64,000 nt of DNA, from contig NZ_OZ240671.1 in assembly GCF_965198575.1 (NCBI RefSeq), positions 3,162,001 to 3,226,000 of the forward strand. Direction: 5' to 3'. Below are positions 1-12,608 of this stretch, one piece after another. The notes below the pieces were generated by a model. It was given only the letters and a program-made list of their open reading frames with translations. It had not been told where the DNA came from and did not search any database. The position numbers were made by a program, and so were the translations under genes. Within the stretch, counting starts at the first letter, position 1; every line of letters starts with the position of its first letter. The DNA comes from Lichenicola sp965198575. Its GTDB lineage: Bacteria > Pseudomonadota > Alphaproteobacteria > Acetobacterales > Acetobacteraceae.

Positions 1-65
1 CCGATCTGGATTGGCGGCCCTGCAGAGGCCATAACGTCGGTCGAGCCGAAGAGGAGCACGCGAAC

Positions 66-728
66 GTGCCATCGCCAAAGATCGAGATCGTTGTCGTCAC
101 GCCGTTCCAGCAGAACTGCCAGATCCTGTGGGACGCGGAGAGCCGGCGCGGCGTGGTGGTCGATCCGGGCGGCGACGTGCCGGCGATCCTGGACCGGGTG
201 CGCGCCAACGACGTCACCATCGACGCGATCCTGCTGACGCACGGGCATCTCGACCACGCCGGCGGTGCGGCCGAACTCCGCGACGCGCTGCCGCCCCTTG
301 CCGACGGCACCCGCGTGCCGGTGATCGGCCCGGATGTGCGCGATGCCTTCCTGCTCGCCGGCATCGACAAGCAGTCGGCCGGGATGGGCATCAGCGGGAT
401 GCACGATGTCGAGCCGGATCGCTACCTGACGGAGGGCGAGGTGCTGGACTTCGCCGGCTGCCGGCTGAAGGTGCTGCACGTGCCGGGCCACACGCCGGGC
501 CATATCGTGTTCATCGAGGAGGCGCAGCGCTTCGGGCTGGTCGGCGACACGCTGTTCCGCGGCTCGGTCGGGCGGACAGATTTCCCGTATGGCAATGGGC
601 CGGAGCTGATCGCCAACGTGAAGTCGAAGCTGCTGACACTGGGCGACGACCTGGTGATCGTGAGTGGCCACGGGCCCGGTTCCAGCATCGGCAGCGAGCG
701 CCGGACCAACCCGTTCATGCTGCAGTAG
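66..728 (+). CDS. MBL-fold metallo-hydrolase (glyoxalase II-like)
   Basis: Soluble zinc hydrolase of the metallo-beta-lactamase fold, of the small glyoxalase II-like (YcbL-type) group; the substrate is probably a thioester or similar, but this is inferred from the family. The sequence shows the metal motif THGHLDHAG near residues 58-66, a second-shell HVPGHTPGH motif near residue 140, a VGDTLFRGSVGRTD motif and a late SGHGPGS motif. All are expected, and the 220-residue length fits. I take the GTG start because AGGAG lies about 10 bases upstream. The frame stays open back to the first base of the window, so an earlier start cannot be excluded. It is followed after 36 bases by the deacetylase-like gene on the same strand. 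Confidence 0.9.
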   Translation: MPSPKIEIVVVTPFQQNCQILWDAESRRGVVVDPGGDVPAILDRVRANDVTIDAILLTHGHLDHAGGAAELRDALPPLADGTRVPVIGPDVRDAFLLAGIDKQSAGMGISGMHDVEPDRYLTEGEVLDFAGCRLKVLHVPGHTPGHIVFIEEAQRFGLVGDTLFRGSVGRTDFPYGNGPELIANVKSKLLTLGDDLVIVSGHGPGSSIGSERRTNPFMLQ

Positions 729-764
729 CGGCTGGCGGTCCGGTTCGGAGCGGGTCGGACGGCG

Positions 765-1910
765 GTGGCCGGGATGCAGCTGCCTGATCCAGCCGGGTTG
801 CCGGTGCTGATCGGCAGCGAGATCACCCGACACTCCTCGTTCGGCGCCTGGCACCCCTTGTCGATACCGCGCGTGACCGTGGCGCTTGACCTGATCCGGG
901 CGATGGGCTGGATCGACCCGGAGCGCTATCTCGATGCGCCGATGGCCGAGCCGGCGGAGGTGTGGCGGTTCCACGATGCCGGCTACGTCGCGGCGCTGCA
1001 GGACGCGGAGGCGACGCAGCAGGTCAGCGAGGACGTCCGCGAGCGCTACGGCATCGGCGTCGGCTCCAACCCGATCTACCCCGAGATGTATCGGCGACCG
1101 ATGATCGGCGCCGGCGGTCTGATGCTGGCGGCACGGCTGACGGCCGGCGGTCGGGGCATCGTGCATTGCCTCGGCGGCGGCACCCATCACGGCAGGCCGG
1201 ATCGACCCTCCGGCTTCTGCTACCTGAACGACGTCGTGCTGGCGCTGCTGGTCTGGCAGGAGCTCGGTCTCGAGCGCATCGCCTATGTCGATCTCGACGC
1301 GCATCACGGCGACGCGGTGCAGGATGCCTTCGCCGAGGATGACCGGGTGCTCACGCTGAGCGTGCACGAGGAGCGTCGCTGGCCATTCACCGGCCTGGCG
1401 AGCGACCGCGCCGGCGGGGCGGCGCGCAACATGCCGGTGCCGCGCGGCCTCAACGACAGCGAGATGCGGGTGCTGGTGCAGGACGCCATGCTGCCGCTGG
1501 TGCGCGCGCATCGGCCGCAGGCGGTGTTCGTGCAGGCGGGCGCCGATGCGCTGGAGGAGGATCCGCTGTCCCGGCTGGCGCTGTCGAACAACGCGCTCGT
1601 CGATGCCGTGGCGGGTCTGCGCGACCTGGCGGCCGAGCTGGGGGTGCCGCTGATCGTCACCGGTGGCGGCGGCTACAACCCTTTCTCGACCGGGCGCTGC
1701 TGGGCGCTGCTCTGGGCGGCGCTGAACCGGATCCCGGTGCCGCCCGGGGTGACATCGGAGGCGGAGGCGGTGCTGCGGGCACTGACCTTCCGACGGGGGA
1801 ATGGCCGCAATCCTCCGGCGCACTGGTTCACCTCCTTGGCAGATGCGCCGCGAGAGGGTCCTGTGCGGCCGGAGATCAGGCGGCTGGTCGAGATCGTTCT
1901 GGAGGAATGA
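765..1910 (+). CDS. Histone deacetylase family protein (AcuC/acetylpolyamine amidohydrolase-like)
   Basis: Zinc-dependent amidohydrolase of the class I/II histone-deacetylase superfamily. In bacteria these act on acetyl-lysine, acetylpolyamines or related amides; the substrate here is not known. Family landmarks are present: the THHG...GFCYLND block near residues 142-156, the metal-binding DLDAHHGD block near residue 180, an aspartate in QAGADALEEDPLSR, and the late GGGGYNP loop. Length (381 residues) is typical. The GTG at 765 is used; an ATG at 774 is an equally acceptable start. The last codons overlap the start of the DUF192 gene (ATGA arrangement), so the two are probably translationally coupled. 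Confidence 0.9.
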   Translation: MAGMQLPDPAGLPVLIGSEITRHSSFGAWHPLSIPRVTVALDLIRAMGWIDPERYLDAPMAEPAEVWRFHDAGYVAALQDAEATQQVSEDVRERYGIGVGSNPIYPEMYRRPMIGAGGLMLAARLTAGGRGIVHCLGGGTHHGRPDRPSGFCYLNDVVLALLVWQELGLERIAYVDLDAHHGDAVQDAFAEDDRVLTLSVHEERRWPFTGLASDRAGGAARNMPVPRGLNDSEMRVLVQDAMLPLVRAHRPQAVFVQAGADALEEDPLSRLALSNNALVDAVAGLRDLAAELGVPLIVTGGGGYNPFSTGRCWALLWAALNRIPVPPGVTSEAEAVLRALTFRRGNGRNPPAHWFTSLADAPREGPVRPEIRRLVEIVLEE

Positions 1911-2428
1911 GGGTGATGGATACACGGATTGGACGGTGGCTGCGGCCGGCGGCACTGGCGCTGGCGATGCTGCTGCCGGCGGGCGGGATCGGCCAGGCGC
2001 TGGCGCAGGATGCCGAGCCGACAGCCGCCCAGCCAGCCCTGCCCCGGCAGCAGCTCGTGATCACTGGACAGGACGGCAAGCGGCATGAATTCAACGTCGA
2101 GGTGGCAAAGACGCCGCGCCAGCAGGAGGTCGGGCTGATGTTCCGCACCTCGATCCCGGCCGATAGTGGCATGCTGTTCCCGTGGCCGGAGCCGCAGCCG
2201 AGTGCCATGTGGATGAAGAACTGCCCGGTACCTGAGGACATGGTGTTCATCGGCGTGGACGGGAAGATCGGCCATATTGCCGAGAACACCGTGCCGTACA
2301 GCCTGGCCAACATCGAGAGCCACGGCACCGTGGCTGCGACGCTCGAACTGCAGGGTGGTCTCACCGCCAAGCTCGGGATCAGTGTCGGCGACACCGTGAC
2401 GAGCCCGGCGCTCAGCTCGAAGTCCTGA
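1907..2428 (+). CDS. DUF192 domain protein, exported
   Basis: Small exported protein of the DUF192 family, whose biochemical role is unknown. A Sec signal peptide is clear: basic start (MRVMDTRIGRWLR), hydrophobic core, and a likely cleavage after ALA near residue 33. The mature part carries the DUF192 signature: a TPRQQEVGLMFR segment, then MWMKNCPVPEDMVFI (usually MWMKNTLIPLDM, so Thr is replaced by Cys), then an LELQGG...GDTV ending. The start codon overlaps the stop of the deacetylase-like gene. It ends just before a strong hairpin shared with the convergent dps gene. Confidence 0.85.
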   Translation: MRVMDTRIGRWLRPAALALAMLLPAGGIGQALAQDAEPTAAQPALPRQQLVITGQDGKRHEFNVEVAKTPRQQEVGLMFRTSIPADSGMLFPWPEPQPSAMWMKNCPVPEDMVFIGVDGKIGHIAENTVPYSLANIESHGTVAATLELQGGLTAKLGISVGDTVTSPALSSKS

Positions 2429-2441
2429 CGCGCGCAAAAGG

Positions 2442-2473
2442 AAGGCCGGGGCAGCGCGTGCTGCCCCGGCCTT
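2442..2473. terminator. Bidirectional intrinsic terminator between DUF192 gene and dps
   Basis: A perfect 14-bp inverted repeat (2442-2455 with 2460-2473) with a 4-base GCGT loop sits between two convergent genes. Read from the minus strand it is followed by TTCCTTTT, which fits an intrinsic terminator for dps. On the plus strand the T-run is weak (CCTTGTC), so termination of the DUF192 operon there is less certain. Confidence 0.8.
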
Positions 2474-2510
2474 GTCGTCCGGTCGGTGTCGTGGTGCGGC
2501 GGTCAGGTCG

Positions 2511-3047
2511 TCAGCGGGCGCCCTTGCCGTCGCCGTCACGGATCTCGCCGGTCGGCTCCTGGACGTGCGCCTCGAGGAACCAGAGCTGCTTGTCGATCGC
2601 GCGGCTGACCTCGGTGAGCAGGTCCGCCGTGTCGGGATCGCCCGCCTCGTCGGTCTCGTCGATGTTCTGGCGCACGGCGTTGCCATACACCGAGAAGCGG
2701 TCGATCAGCGCCGCCAGGTGGTCGGCGATCTTGTAGATGTCGGTCGGATAGGGCTCGAGCTGGCTGTCGCGGGTGATGTCCTGGGTGGTGCCGAACGCCG
2801 TGCCGCCGAGGGCCGTGATGCGCTCGGCCATCTTGTCGGTGAGGTCGTCCTGCTCGTCGCGGAAGCCGTCCAGCATCATGTGGACGCCGATGAACTGCGG
2901 ACCCTTGAGGTTCCAGTGCGCCTGCTTGGTGATCAGCGCCAGGTCCAGGCCGTCGGCAAGGCGCTTGTTGAGCACGTCGATGGCGACGCTGCGGGCGTTG
3001 GAATCGAGCTTGGTGCGGGTCGGATGAAGCCGCGGCTGCTTTGCCAT
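2511..3047 (-). CDS. dps: DNA starvation/stationary-phase protection protein Dps
   Basis: Ferritin-like dodecameric mini-ferritin that oxidises and stores iron with hydrogen peroxide and protects DNA under stress. The sequence has the Dps ferroxidase signature: an AHWNLKGPQFIGVHMMLDGFRDEQDDLTDKMAER arrangement with the His, Asp and Glu ligands in the usual spacing. The start MAKQPRLHP gives 178 residues and has GAGAGG about 8 bases upstream; a longer frame to 3119 lacks support. The basic N-terminus (K, R, H, R, K) could bind DNA. It is divergent from the epimerase gene; the shared region of about 185 bases holds a perfect 10-bp palindrome CTTGCGCAAG (3168-3177), a possible regulator site. 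Confidence 0.95.
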   Translation of the reverse strand: MAKQPRLHPTRTKLDSNARSVAIDVLNKRLADGLDLALITKQAHWNLKGPQFIGVHMMLDGFRDEQDDLTDKMAERITALGGTAFGTTQDITRDSQLEPYPTDIYKIADHLAALIDRFSVYGNAVRQNIDETDEAGDPDTADLLTEVSRAIDKQLWFLEAHVQEPTGEIRDGDGKGAR

Positions 3048-3232
3048 GGGATGAGCCTCTCGTAGGAAGATGAAGGACACGCGCCCGGATCGCATGGGTC
3101 CTGTGTCGTGCAGCCGCACAACGCGGACCGGCGCCCGGGGTTCTCATGACCGGCGCGGGATGCGATTCTTGCGCAAGGCCGCAGCCATGCTCACAAGCGG
3201 CCTGGACGAGTCTTTTTTGGGGAGGCACCGTC

Positions 3233-4210
3233 ATGACGATACTGGTGACCGGCGGCGCGGGCTTCATCGGCCACCACGTGACGCGGGCGCTGCTGGAGCG
3301 TGGCGAGCAGGTGATCGGGCTCGACAACCTCAACGGCTATTACGACCCGGCCCTGAAGCGCGCGCGGCTCGGGCAGCTTGCCGGGTATCGCGGCTACCGG
3401 TTCATCGAGGCCGATGTCACCGATCGCAGCGGGCTGGCGGCCTTGTTCGAGGCCGAGCCGGGGATCGACCGCATCGTGCATCTGGCGGCGCAGGCCGGCG
3501 TGCGGCACTCGATGATCGACCCGTATGCCTATGTCGAGGCCAACGTGCTCGGCCACGTCACCCTGCTGGAGGCGGCGCGACGGCTGCCGCGTCTCGAGCA
3601 CCTGGTGTTTGCGTCGTCCTCGTCGGTGTACGGGCTGAACGAGGGCCTGCCTTTCCGCGAGACCGACGCGGTGGATCGGCCGAACTCGCTCTATGCCGCG
3701 ACCAAGCGGTCGGGGGAGCTGATCTCGCATGCGTACGGGCATGTGTACCGACTGCCGCAAACGGCGCTGCGCTTTTTCACGGTGTATGGGCCGTGGGGGC
3801 GTCCGGACATGGCGTATTACGGTTTCGCCCGGGCGATCATGGCTGGCGAGCCGGTGACGCTCTACGAGGGGGAGGGCCTGGCACGCGACTTCACCTACAT
3901 CGATGACGTGGTCGATGGGGTGCTGCGGGTGCTGGCGCTGGCGCCCGATCCCCTGGTCGAGCGGGTGCGGGTGCTCAATCTGGGCAACCGTCGCAGCGAG
4001 CCGGTGTCGCACATGGTGGCACTGCTCGAGCAGGCGCTGGGGCGCAAGGCGGTTTTGCGCATGGTTCCTAGGCCGGCGGCTGACCTGATTGCCACCTGGG
4101 CATCGATCGACGCAGCTCACGACCTGACTGGCTGGACCCCTGAAACGGCGCTGGATGCCGGCATTCCGCGGTTCGTGGACTGGTTCATGCGCTATCACGC
4201 GGTGGATTGA
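3233..4210 (+). CDS. NAD-dependent sugar-nucleotide epimerase/dehydratase (UDP-glucuronate 4-epimerase-like)
   Basis: Extended short-chain dehydrogenase acting on nucleotide sugars for surface polysaccharides. The sequence shows a Rossmann motif GGAGFIG (residues 7-13), the SSSSVYG serine region (about 128-134), and a catalytic Y154-AAT-K158 pair. The AGVRHSMIDPYAY segment is closest in style to UDP-glucuronate 4-epimerases, but the substrate is an inference. The chosen ATG is preceded by GGGGAGG, and the glycine-rich motif then falls at the N-terminus as usual; an upstream extension to 3146 is rejected. Length 325 residues fits. It is the last gene before the rRNA operon. Confidence 0.88.
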   Translation: MTILVTGGAGFIGHHVTRALLERGEQVIGLDNLNGYYDPALKRARLGQLAGYRGYRFIEADVTDRSGLAALFEAEPGIDRIVHLAAQAGVRHSMIDPYAYVEANVLGHVTLLEAARRLPRLEHLVFASSSSVYGLNEGLPFRETDAVDRPNSLYAATKRSGELISHAYGHVYRLPQTALRFFTVYGPWGRPDMAYYGFARAIMAGEPVTLYEGEGLARDFTYIDDVVDGVLRVLALAPDPLVERVRVLNLGNRRSEPVSHMVALLEQALGRKAVLRMVPRPAADLIATWASIDAAHDLTGWTPETALDAGIPRFVDWFMRYHAVD

Positions 4211-4267
4211 CCCAGTGGCCAGGGACGTAGGGATGGATGCTGCGACGCGACATGACGATTTTTCCTG

Positions 4268-4296
4268 TTGACCCGGGCGGCGACCGGGCCTAAATC
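4268..4296 (+). promoter_or_regulatory. Candidate rRNA operon promoter
   Basis: TTGACC (4268-4273) and TAAATC (4291-4296) are separated by exactly 17 bases and lie about 400 bases upstream of the 16S gene, the typical distance for an alphaproteobacterial rrn promoter. A GC-rich stretch follows the -10 box, as in stringently controlled promoters. No other match of this quality was seen in the leader. Confidence 0.6.
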
Positions 4297-4392
4297 CCCG
4301 TCACCGCAGCGGACGGTGCCGAAAGAGCTTGGCTCGGTTGGTTCGGTCTGCTAGGTTCACTACCCCGCTAGAGAGGCGAGTTCTCAGGTGGT

Positions 4393-4404
4393 TGCTCATT
4401 GACA
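4393..4404 (+). promoter_or_regulatory. boxA-like antitermination site in the rRNA leader
   Basis: TGCTCATTGACA closely resembles the E. coli rrn boxA (TGCTCTTTAACA) and, as there, lies just upstream of the 16S processing stem (which begins at 4418). NusB/NusE would load here. The TTGACA within it is therefore more likely part of boxA than a -35 element. Confidence 0.65.
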
Positions 4405-4417
4405 GTTAAATCTGGAT

Positions 4418-4440
4418 GGAAGGGATATGTTGGCGGTGCT
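4418..4440 (+). other. 5' half of pre-16S rRNA processing stem
   Basis: Bases 4418-4440 can pair with 6322-6344 over 23 consecutive positions, including two G-U pairs, bracketing the whole 16S gene. This is the expected long-range stem cut by RNase III to release pre-16S. The GGGATATGTTGG core pairs with the complementary CAACATATCCC core in the spacer. Confidence 0.8.
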
Positions 4441-4691
4441 CTGCCTATGCTTTGGTGTAGGTTGGTATTAGGTTTGATTGGTCTGGGGGATGTTTCTGGG
4501 CTTTGATTGACTTGGTGCTATTTGGGGTATGCTGCTGATGTATTCTTTTTATGCGTAAGCAGTAGTTTCGAATAGCTTTATGCTTGTGGGTTTGGATGGC
4601 TTTTGGGTTGTTCGAGCTGATGGGTGATTGAGTTGATGAGGGTTTAGGATCTGTTTGTTTGGCATTTGGCTTTCGGGCTGGGTGTTGGATG
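4441..4691 (+). other. GT-rich rRNA leader segment
   Basis: About 250 bases between the processing stem and the mature 16S end. The plus strand is strikingly rich in G and T and poor in C and A, unlike the rest of the window. No credible coding region is present on either strand. The segment is presumably removed during rRNA maturation. Confidence 0.6.
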
Positions 4692-6188
<1,497 letters not shown>

Positions 6189-6321
6189 AAGGATGCGGTC
6201 TGACGATGATGTGGGTAACTGCATTGTCTTGGATTGCTCCGTAAAAGTCCTTCGTTGGATCAGCGAAGGCGCAGCTCAGAGGGTCATTCTCTGATACGGG
6301 TTGGAGGTTTCCTCTGGCCTT

Positions 6322-6344
6322 GGCACCGTCAACATATCCCTTCC
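6322..6344 (+). other. 3' half of pre-16S rRNA processing stem
   Basis: Pairs antiparallel with 4418-4440 (23 positions, two of them G-U). It lies about 135 bases after the mature 16S end and before tRNA-Ile, so RNase III cleavage here would also free the tRNA part of the precursor. Confidence 0.8.
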
Positions 6345-6392
6345 TTTTATGATGACCTGTTCGGGCCACCGGCGAGAGCTGGGTGCTTTTGT

Positions 6393-6469
<77 letters not shown>

Positions 6470-6483
6470 CCGTTTGCCGGTTT

Positions 6484-6559
6484 GGGGGCGTAGCTCAGCT
6501 GGGAGAGCACCTGCTTTGCAAGCAGGGGGTCGTCGGTTCGATCCCGTCCGCCTCCACCA
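6484..6559 (+). tRNA. tRNA-Ala (anticodon TGC)
   Basis: 76-nt cloverleaf with encoded CCA. The acceptor stem GGGGGCG pairs with CGCCTCC, the anticodon loop is TTTGCAA with TGC at 6517-6519, and the T-arm contains GGTTCGATCC. It lies 14 bases after tRNA-Ile in the 16S-23S spacer. Confidence 0.97.
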
Positions 6560-6876
6560 TGATCGGTGTTGAGAGGATGTGGGTTGGTCATCATGGAAGG
6601 GATCCTGATCGGATCTCATGGTTGCACGAGGCGCGGATGCGTCGGTGCGATGCATGGGTATCTGGTATTTGTTGTGTTCATTGTCAGTGTGAAGAGGTTG
6701 GTGCGTTTCTGGACGTACCGTGATCCGGGTTGGTCTGACCCGTTGTGACTGTATGTCATGGCGTTAAGGATCACGGGGCTACGGTCAGAGACGTTTGTAT
6801 ATGTGTTAGTCGTAGTAAAGTTGTGCGAGATGGTTCTGCAGTCAAAGAACCTCCTTAAACAAGTGCTCAATGCAAT

Positions 6877-6903
6877 TGTTGTGGGTGGTTTCTGTGCATG
6901 TGG
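6877..6903 (+). other. 5' half of pre-23S rRNA processing stem
   Basis: Bases 6877-6903 pair without any mismatch with 9677-9703 (27 bp, three G-U), directly flanking the mature 23S gene. This is the RNase III processing stem of pre-23S rRNA. Confidence 0.85.
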
Positions 6904-6905
6904 GG

Positions 6906-9648
<2,743 letters not shown>

Positions 9649-9676
9649 ACATCCGGCTCCGTCAAACGAGCCAAAA

Positions 9677-9703
9677 CCACATGCATAGAAATCATCCACA
9701 ACA
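9677..9703 (+). other. 3' half of pre-23S rRNA processing stem
   Basis: Perfect antiparallel partner of 6877-6903. The following spacer (about 9704-9780) is almost entirely A and C and is expected to be unstructured. Confidence 0.85.
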
Positions 9704-9785
9704 CCACAACGACACCACACACACATACAAACGCACGCACCAACCCCACACGTCCTACACACCGGCTCACCCGGGTGTGCTGGAC

Positions 9786-9904
9786 GACCTGGTGGCCATG
9801 GCGGGGAATGATCCACCCGATCCCATCCCGAACTCGGCCGTGAAAACCCCCAGCGCCTATGATACTGCGTCTTAAGACGCGGGAAAGTCGGTCGCCGCCA
9901 GGTC
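9786..9904 (+). rRNA. 5S ribosomal RNA
   Basis: About 119 nt. The closing helix GACCTGG (9786-9792) pairs with CCAGGTC (9898-9904). The internal sequence CACCCGATCCCATCCCGAACTCGG is the universal 5S loop B/helix III segment. It is third in the rRNA operon. Confidence 0.95.
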
Positions 9905-9934
9905 TTCCAACACACCACACAACACCATCACCCA

Positions 9935-10011
<77 letters not shown>

Positions 10012-10236
10012 GTGATCCCGAACCCGATCCCGGTTAGAAGAACAAGCGGACCGTCTCGTGCGGATCGTCGCGTCTTGGCAGTTGGCGGTCGATCAAGCCC
10101 TCAGCACCTGTTACCAAGGATGCGGTAATACCGGGGCGGGACCGACGGACTTGTACTCTCGACATGAAGATCGGCCTCTCATTCGAGAACCAGGATCGCG
10201 CCGACTTCCGCGGCGGCACCCCAACCGGCTCGTTCG

Positions 10237-12459
10237 GTGAACCGCAAGCAGAGACGATCCGAGCGACAGACAGTCGCCGGATCCGCGTCGTCGCCGCACG
10301 TCCGTGAAGTGTTCGAGCGTGCTGTCCGACACCACAGCAGCGGACAATTCGATCAGGCACAGAGCCTCTATGGCCAAGTGCTCGCAATCGATCCGCGGCA
10401 TGCCGACGCCTTGCATTTGCTGGGTGCACTCTCTCTGCAAGTCGGGCGCAGCGACTTGGCCGCCAAGCTCTACGCTTCGGCAATCGAGGTCAGCCCGCGC
10501 GCCGCTGCGTATCACCACGGCCTCGGCAACGCCCTTGCGGAACTCGGCCGCCCTGATGAAGCGATTGACGCATACAGGGCCGCACTCCGGCTCGAGCCCG
10601 ATCATGCCGCGGTGTCTTTCGACCTTGGCAACGCTTTCCGGATTTCAGGTCGGCTGGACGAGGCAGCGGGAGCGTATCGGGATGCGCTCCGGATCCGGCC
10701 GGATTTTGCCGAGGCGCAGGCCAACCTGGGCGTCGTGCTGAAGGATCTCCTACGATTCACCGAGGCCGTCACCGCCTGCAACGCGGCGATTCGCATCAGG
10801 CCGGACTCTGCCGACTTCCGATACAATCTTGGCAACGTCCTGGCCCAAATGGGTCGCTACGACGACGCTGCGACGGCCTATCGAACCGCCGTGCAGATCA
10901 GGCCGGATTTCGCGCAGGCCCACGCCAACATGGCCAACGCGCTGAAGGAAGTCGGCCGCCTCGACGCAGCGATTGCCGCCTGTGAGACCGCAATCAGACT
11001 AGCCCCGGGATCTGCCGAAGCTCACGTCAATCTCGGCACCATGCTTCGCAGCGACGGCCGCTACGACGATGCACTGGTTGCATACGAGACGGCGCTACGC
11101 ATCAATCCAACCCATGCAACTGCATACTCGAACCTCGGCAATGTGCTGAACGATCTCGGACGTCACGTCGACGCCATCACCGCATACAGAACCGCGATCC
11201 GGCTGCGGCCTGAGCTCCCCGAGGTGTATTCCAACCTCCTGGTGAACTCGCACTACCAGCCTGATATCGACCCACGGTCGCTCCTTGATCAGGCGCGTGA
11301 TTTCGCGGGCCGCTTCGAAAATCCGGTGCACCATGACGTCTGGCACAAACCGGATGACCCCGACCGTCGCCTGCGGATCGGCTACGTGTCGGGTGATTTC
11401 GCAAGTCATCCGGTGGGACATTTTCTTCGTCCCATTCTGGCCAGCCACGACTCCAGGGTCGTCGAGGTTTTCTGTTACAGCAATCATCCGCGCGGCGACG
11501 ACATGACCGCGCATTTGCAGACCCTGTCCGACCACTGGCGCAGTCTGGTCGGGCTGCCGGACGCTGCTGCGGCGGCGCTGGTGCAGGCCGACCGGATCGA
11601 TATCCTGGTCGATCTGTCAGGCCACACGGGCCTGAATCGTTTGCCGATGTTTGCCCTCAGGCCGGCGCCGGTGCAGGTGAGCTGGCTCGGATATTGGGGA
11701 ACGACCGGCCTGTCGCGGATGGATTTCATCCTTTCGGACGCAGAGACAATCCAGCCGGACGAGGATCACCTCTACAGCGAGCAGGTCATCCGGCTGCCGG
11801 GATCCCGATTCTGCTACGTCGCTCCGGAATACGCGCCCGACCCCGCCGGACCACCCTCCCGGACCGACGCCCCGGTGACTTTCGGCAGCTTCAACAACCT
11901 GGCCAAGCTCGGACCGGGCGTCGTGCGCGTCTGGGCGGAAATCCTCGCCGCGGTGCCCGGCTCCCGCCTGGTGCTGAAATGGGCATCGCTCTCCGACCCG
12001 CGCATGCGGATGCGGATGGTCGATGCCTTCGCGGCGGCCGGGCTGGAGAGCGACCGACTCGAGTTGCGCCCGGCCTCGTCGCATCAGGCGATGTTCGCGG
12101 AGTACGGCGACATCGACGTCGCGCTCGATCCGTGGCCGTTCTCCGGCGGCCTCACAAGCTGCGAGGTGCTCTGGATGGGCGTACCGATCGTCACGATGCC
12201 CGGGCGGACCGGGGTCTCGCGGCAGACCGCGGGGTTCCTGCGGACGCTCGATCTGACCGACTGGATCGCCGCGTCCGAGGCGGAGTACGTGCAGATCGCC
12301 CGGCAACTTGCCGCTGATCCTGCGCATCTGGCTCGCTTGCGCCACAGTCTCCGGCCGCGCATGGCAGCGTCCGCACTGTGCGACGCGGCGGGCTTCACGC
12401 GCGGGCTCGAGGCAGCATACCGTACCATGTGGCAGAGCCGGGCAGAGCAGCCGGGGTGA
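10237..12459 (+). CDS. TPR-repeat protein with O-GlcNAc-transferase-like (GT41) domain
   Basis: Soluble glycosyltransferase of the OGT/SPINDLY type. Residues about 20-375 are a run of roughly nine or ten tetratricopeptide repeats (recurring ...AEAHVNLGTMLRSDGRYDDAL... pattern, 34-residue spacing). A GT41 catalytic region begins near residue 383 with RIGYVSGDFASHPVGHF and continues to the donor-binding segment LDPWPFSGGLTSCEVLWMGVPIVTMPG near residues 630-655. Bacterial relatives glycosylate proteins (for example HMW-type adhesins or flagellins), so a protein target is plausible, but none is visible next to it. The GTG start is the best in frame; no strong ribosome site was seen. It stands alone after the rRNA operon. 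Confidence 0.88.
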   Translation: MNRKQRRSERQTVAGSASSPHVREVFERAVRHHSSGQFDQAQSLYGQVLAIDPRHADALHLLGALSLQVGRSDLAAKLYASAIEVSPRAAAYHHGLGNALAELGRPDEAIDAYRAALRLEPDHAAVSFDLGNAFRISGRLDEAAGAYRDALRIRPDFAEAQANLGVVLKDLLRFTEAVTACNAAIRIRPDSADFRYNLGNVLAQMGRYDDAATAYRTAVQIRPDFAQAHANMANALKEVGRLDAAIAACETAIRLAPGSAEAHVNLGTMLRSDGRYDDALVAYETALRINPTHATAYSNLGNVLNDLGRHVDAITAYRTAIRLRPELPEVYSNLLVNSHYQPDIDPRSLLDQARDFAGRFENPVHHDVWHKPDDPDRRLRIGYVSGDFASHPVGHFLRPILASHDSRVVEVFCYSNHPRGDDMTAHLQTLSDHWRSLVGLPDAAAAALVQADRIDILVDLSGHTGLNRLPMFALRPAPVQVSWLGYWGTTGLSRMDFILSDAETIQPDEDHLYSEQVIRLPGSRFCYVAPEYAPDPAGPPSRTDAPVTFGSFNNLAKLGPGVVRVWAEILAAVPGSRLVLKWASLSDPRMRMRMVDAFAAAGLESDRLELRPASSHQAMFAEYGDIDVALDPWPFSGGLTSCEVLWMGVPIVTMPGRTGVSRQTAGFLRTLDLTDWIAASEAEYVQIARQLAADPAHLARLRHSLRPRMAASALCDAAGFTRGLEAAYRTMWQSRAEQPG

Positions 12460-12608
12460 GAGCGACGCCTCGTGCGGACGTCCCTGCATCGGGGTCGTTG
12501 CGGAACGTGTGCGTTGCAAAGATCGGTGGGACTGCGCTCGATCCTGCACGCCGAATAACTCCCGCGCCAAAAGGTCGCCGCTCCGTCCAGCAACGTTGCC
12601 CGGCATAA

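Noticed and set aside
1..65. End of an upstream gene
   Set aside because: Only 65 bases are available; frames are open or stop quickly and no product can be assigned.
4399..4431. TTGACA ... TATGTT as a second rRNA promoter
   Set aside because: Spacing is 21 bases and the TTGACA is part of the boxA-like site preceding the processing stem.
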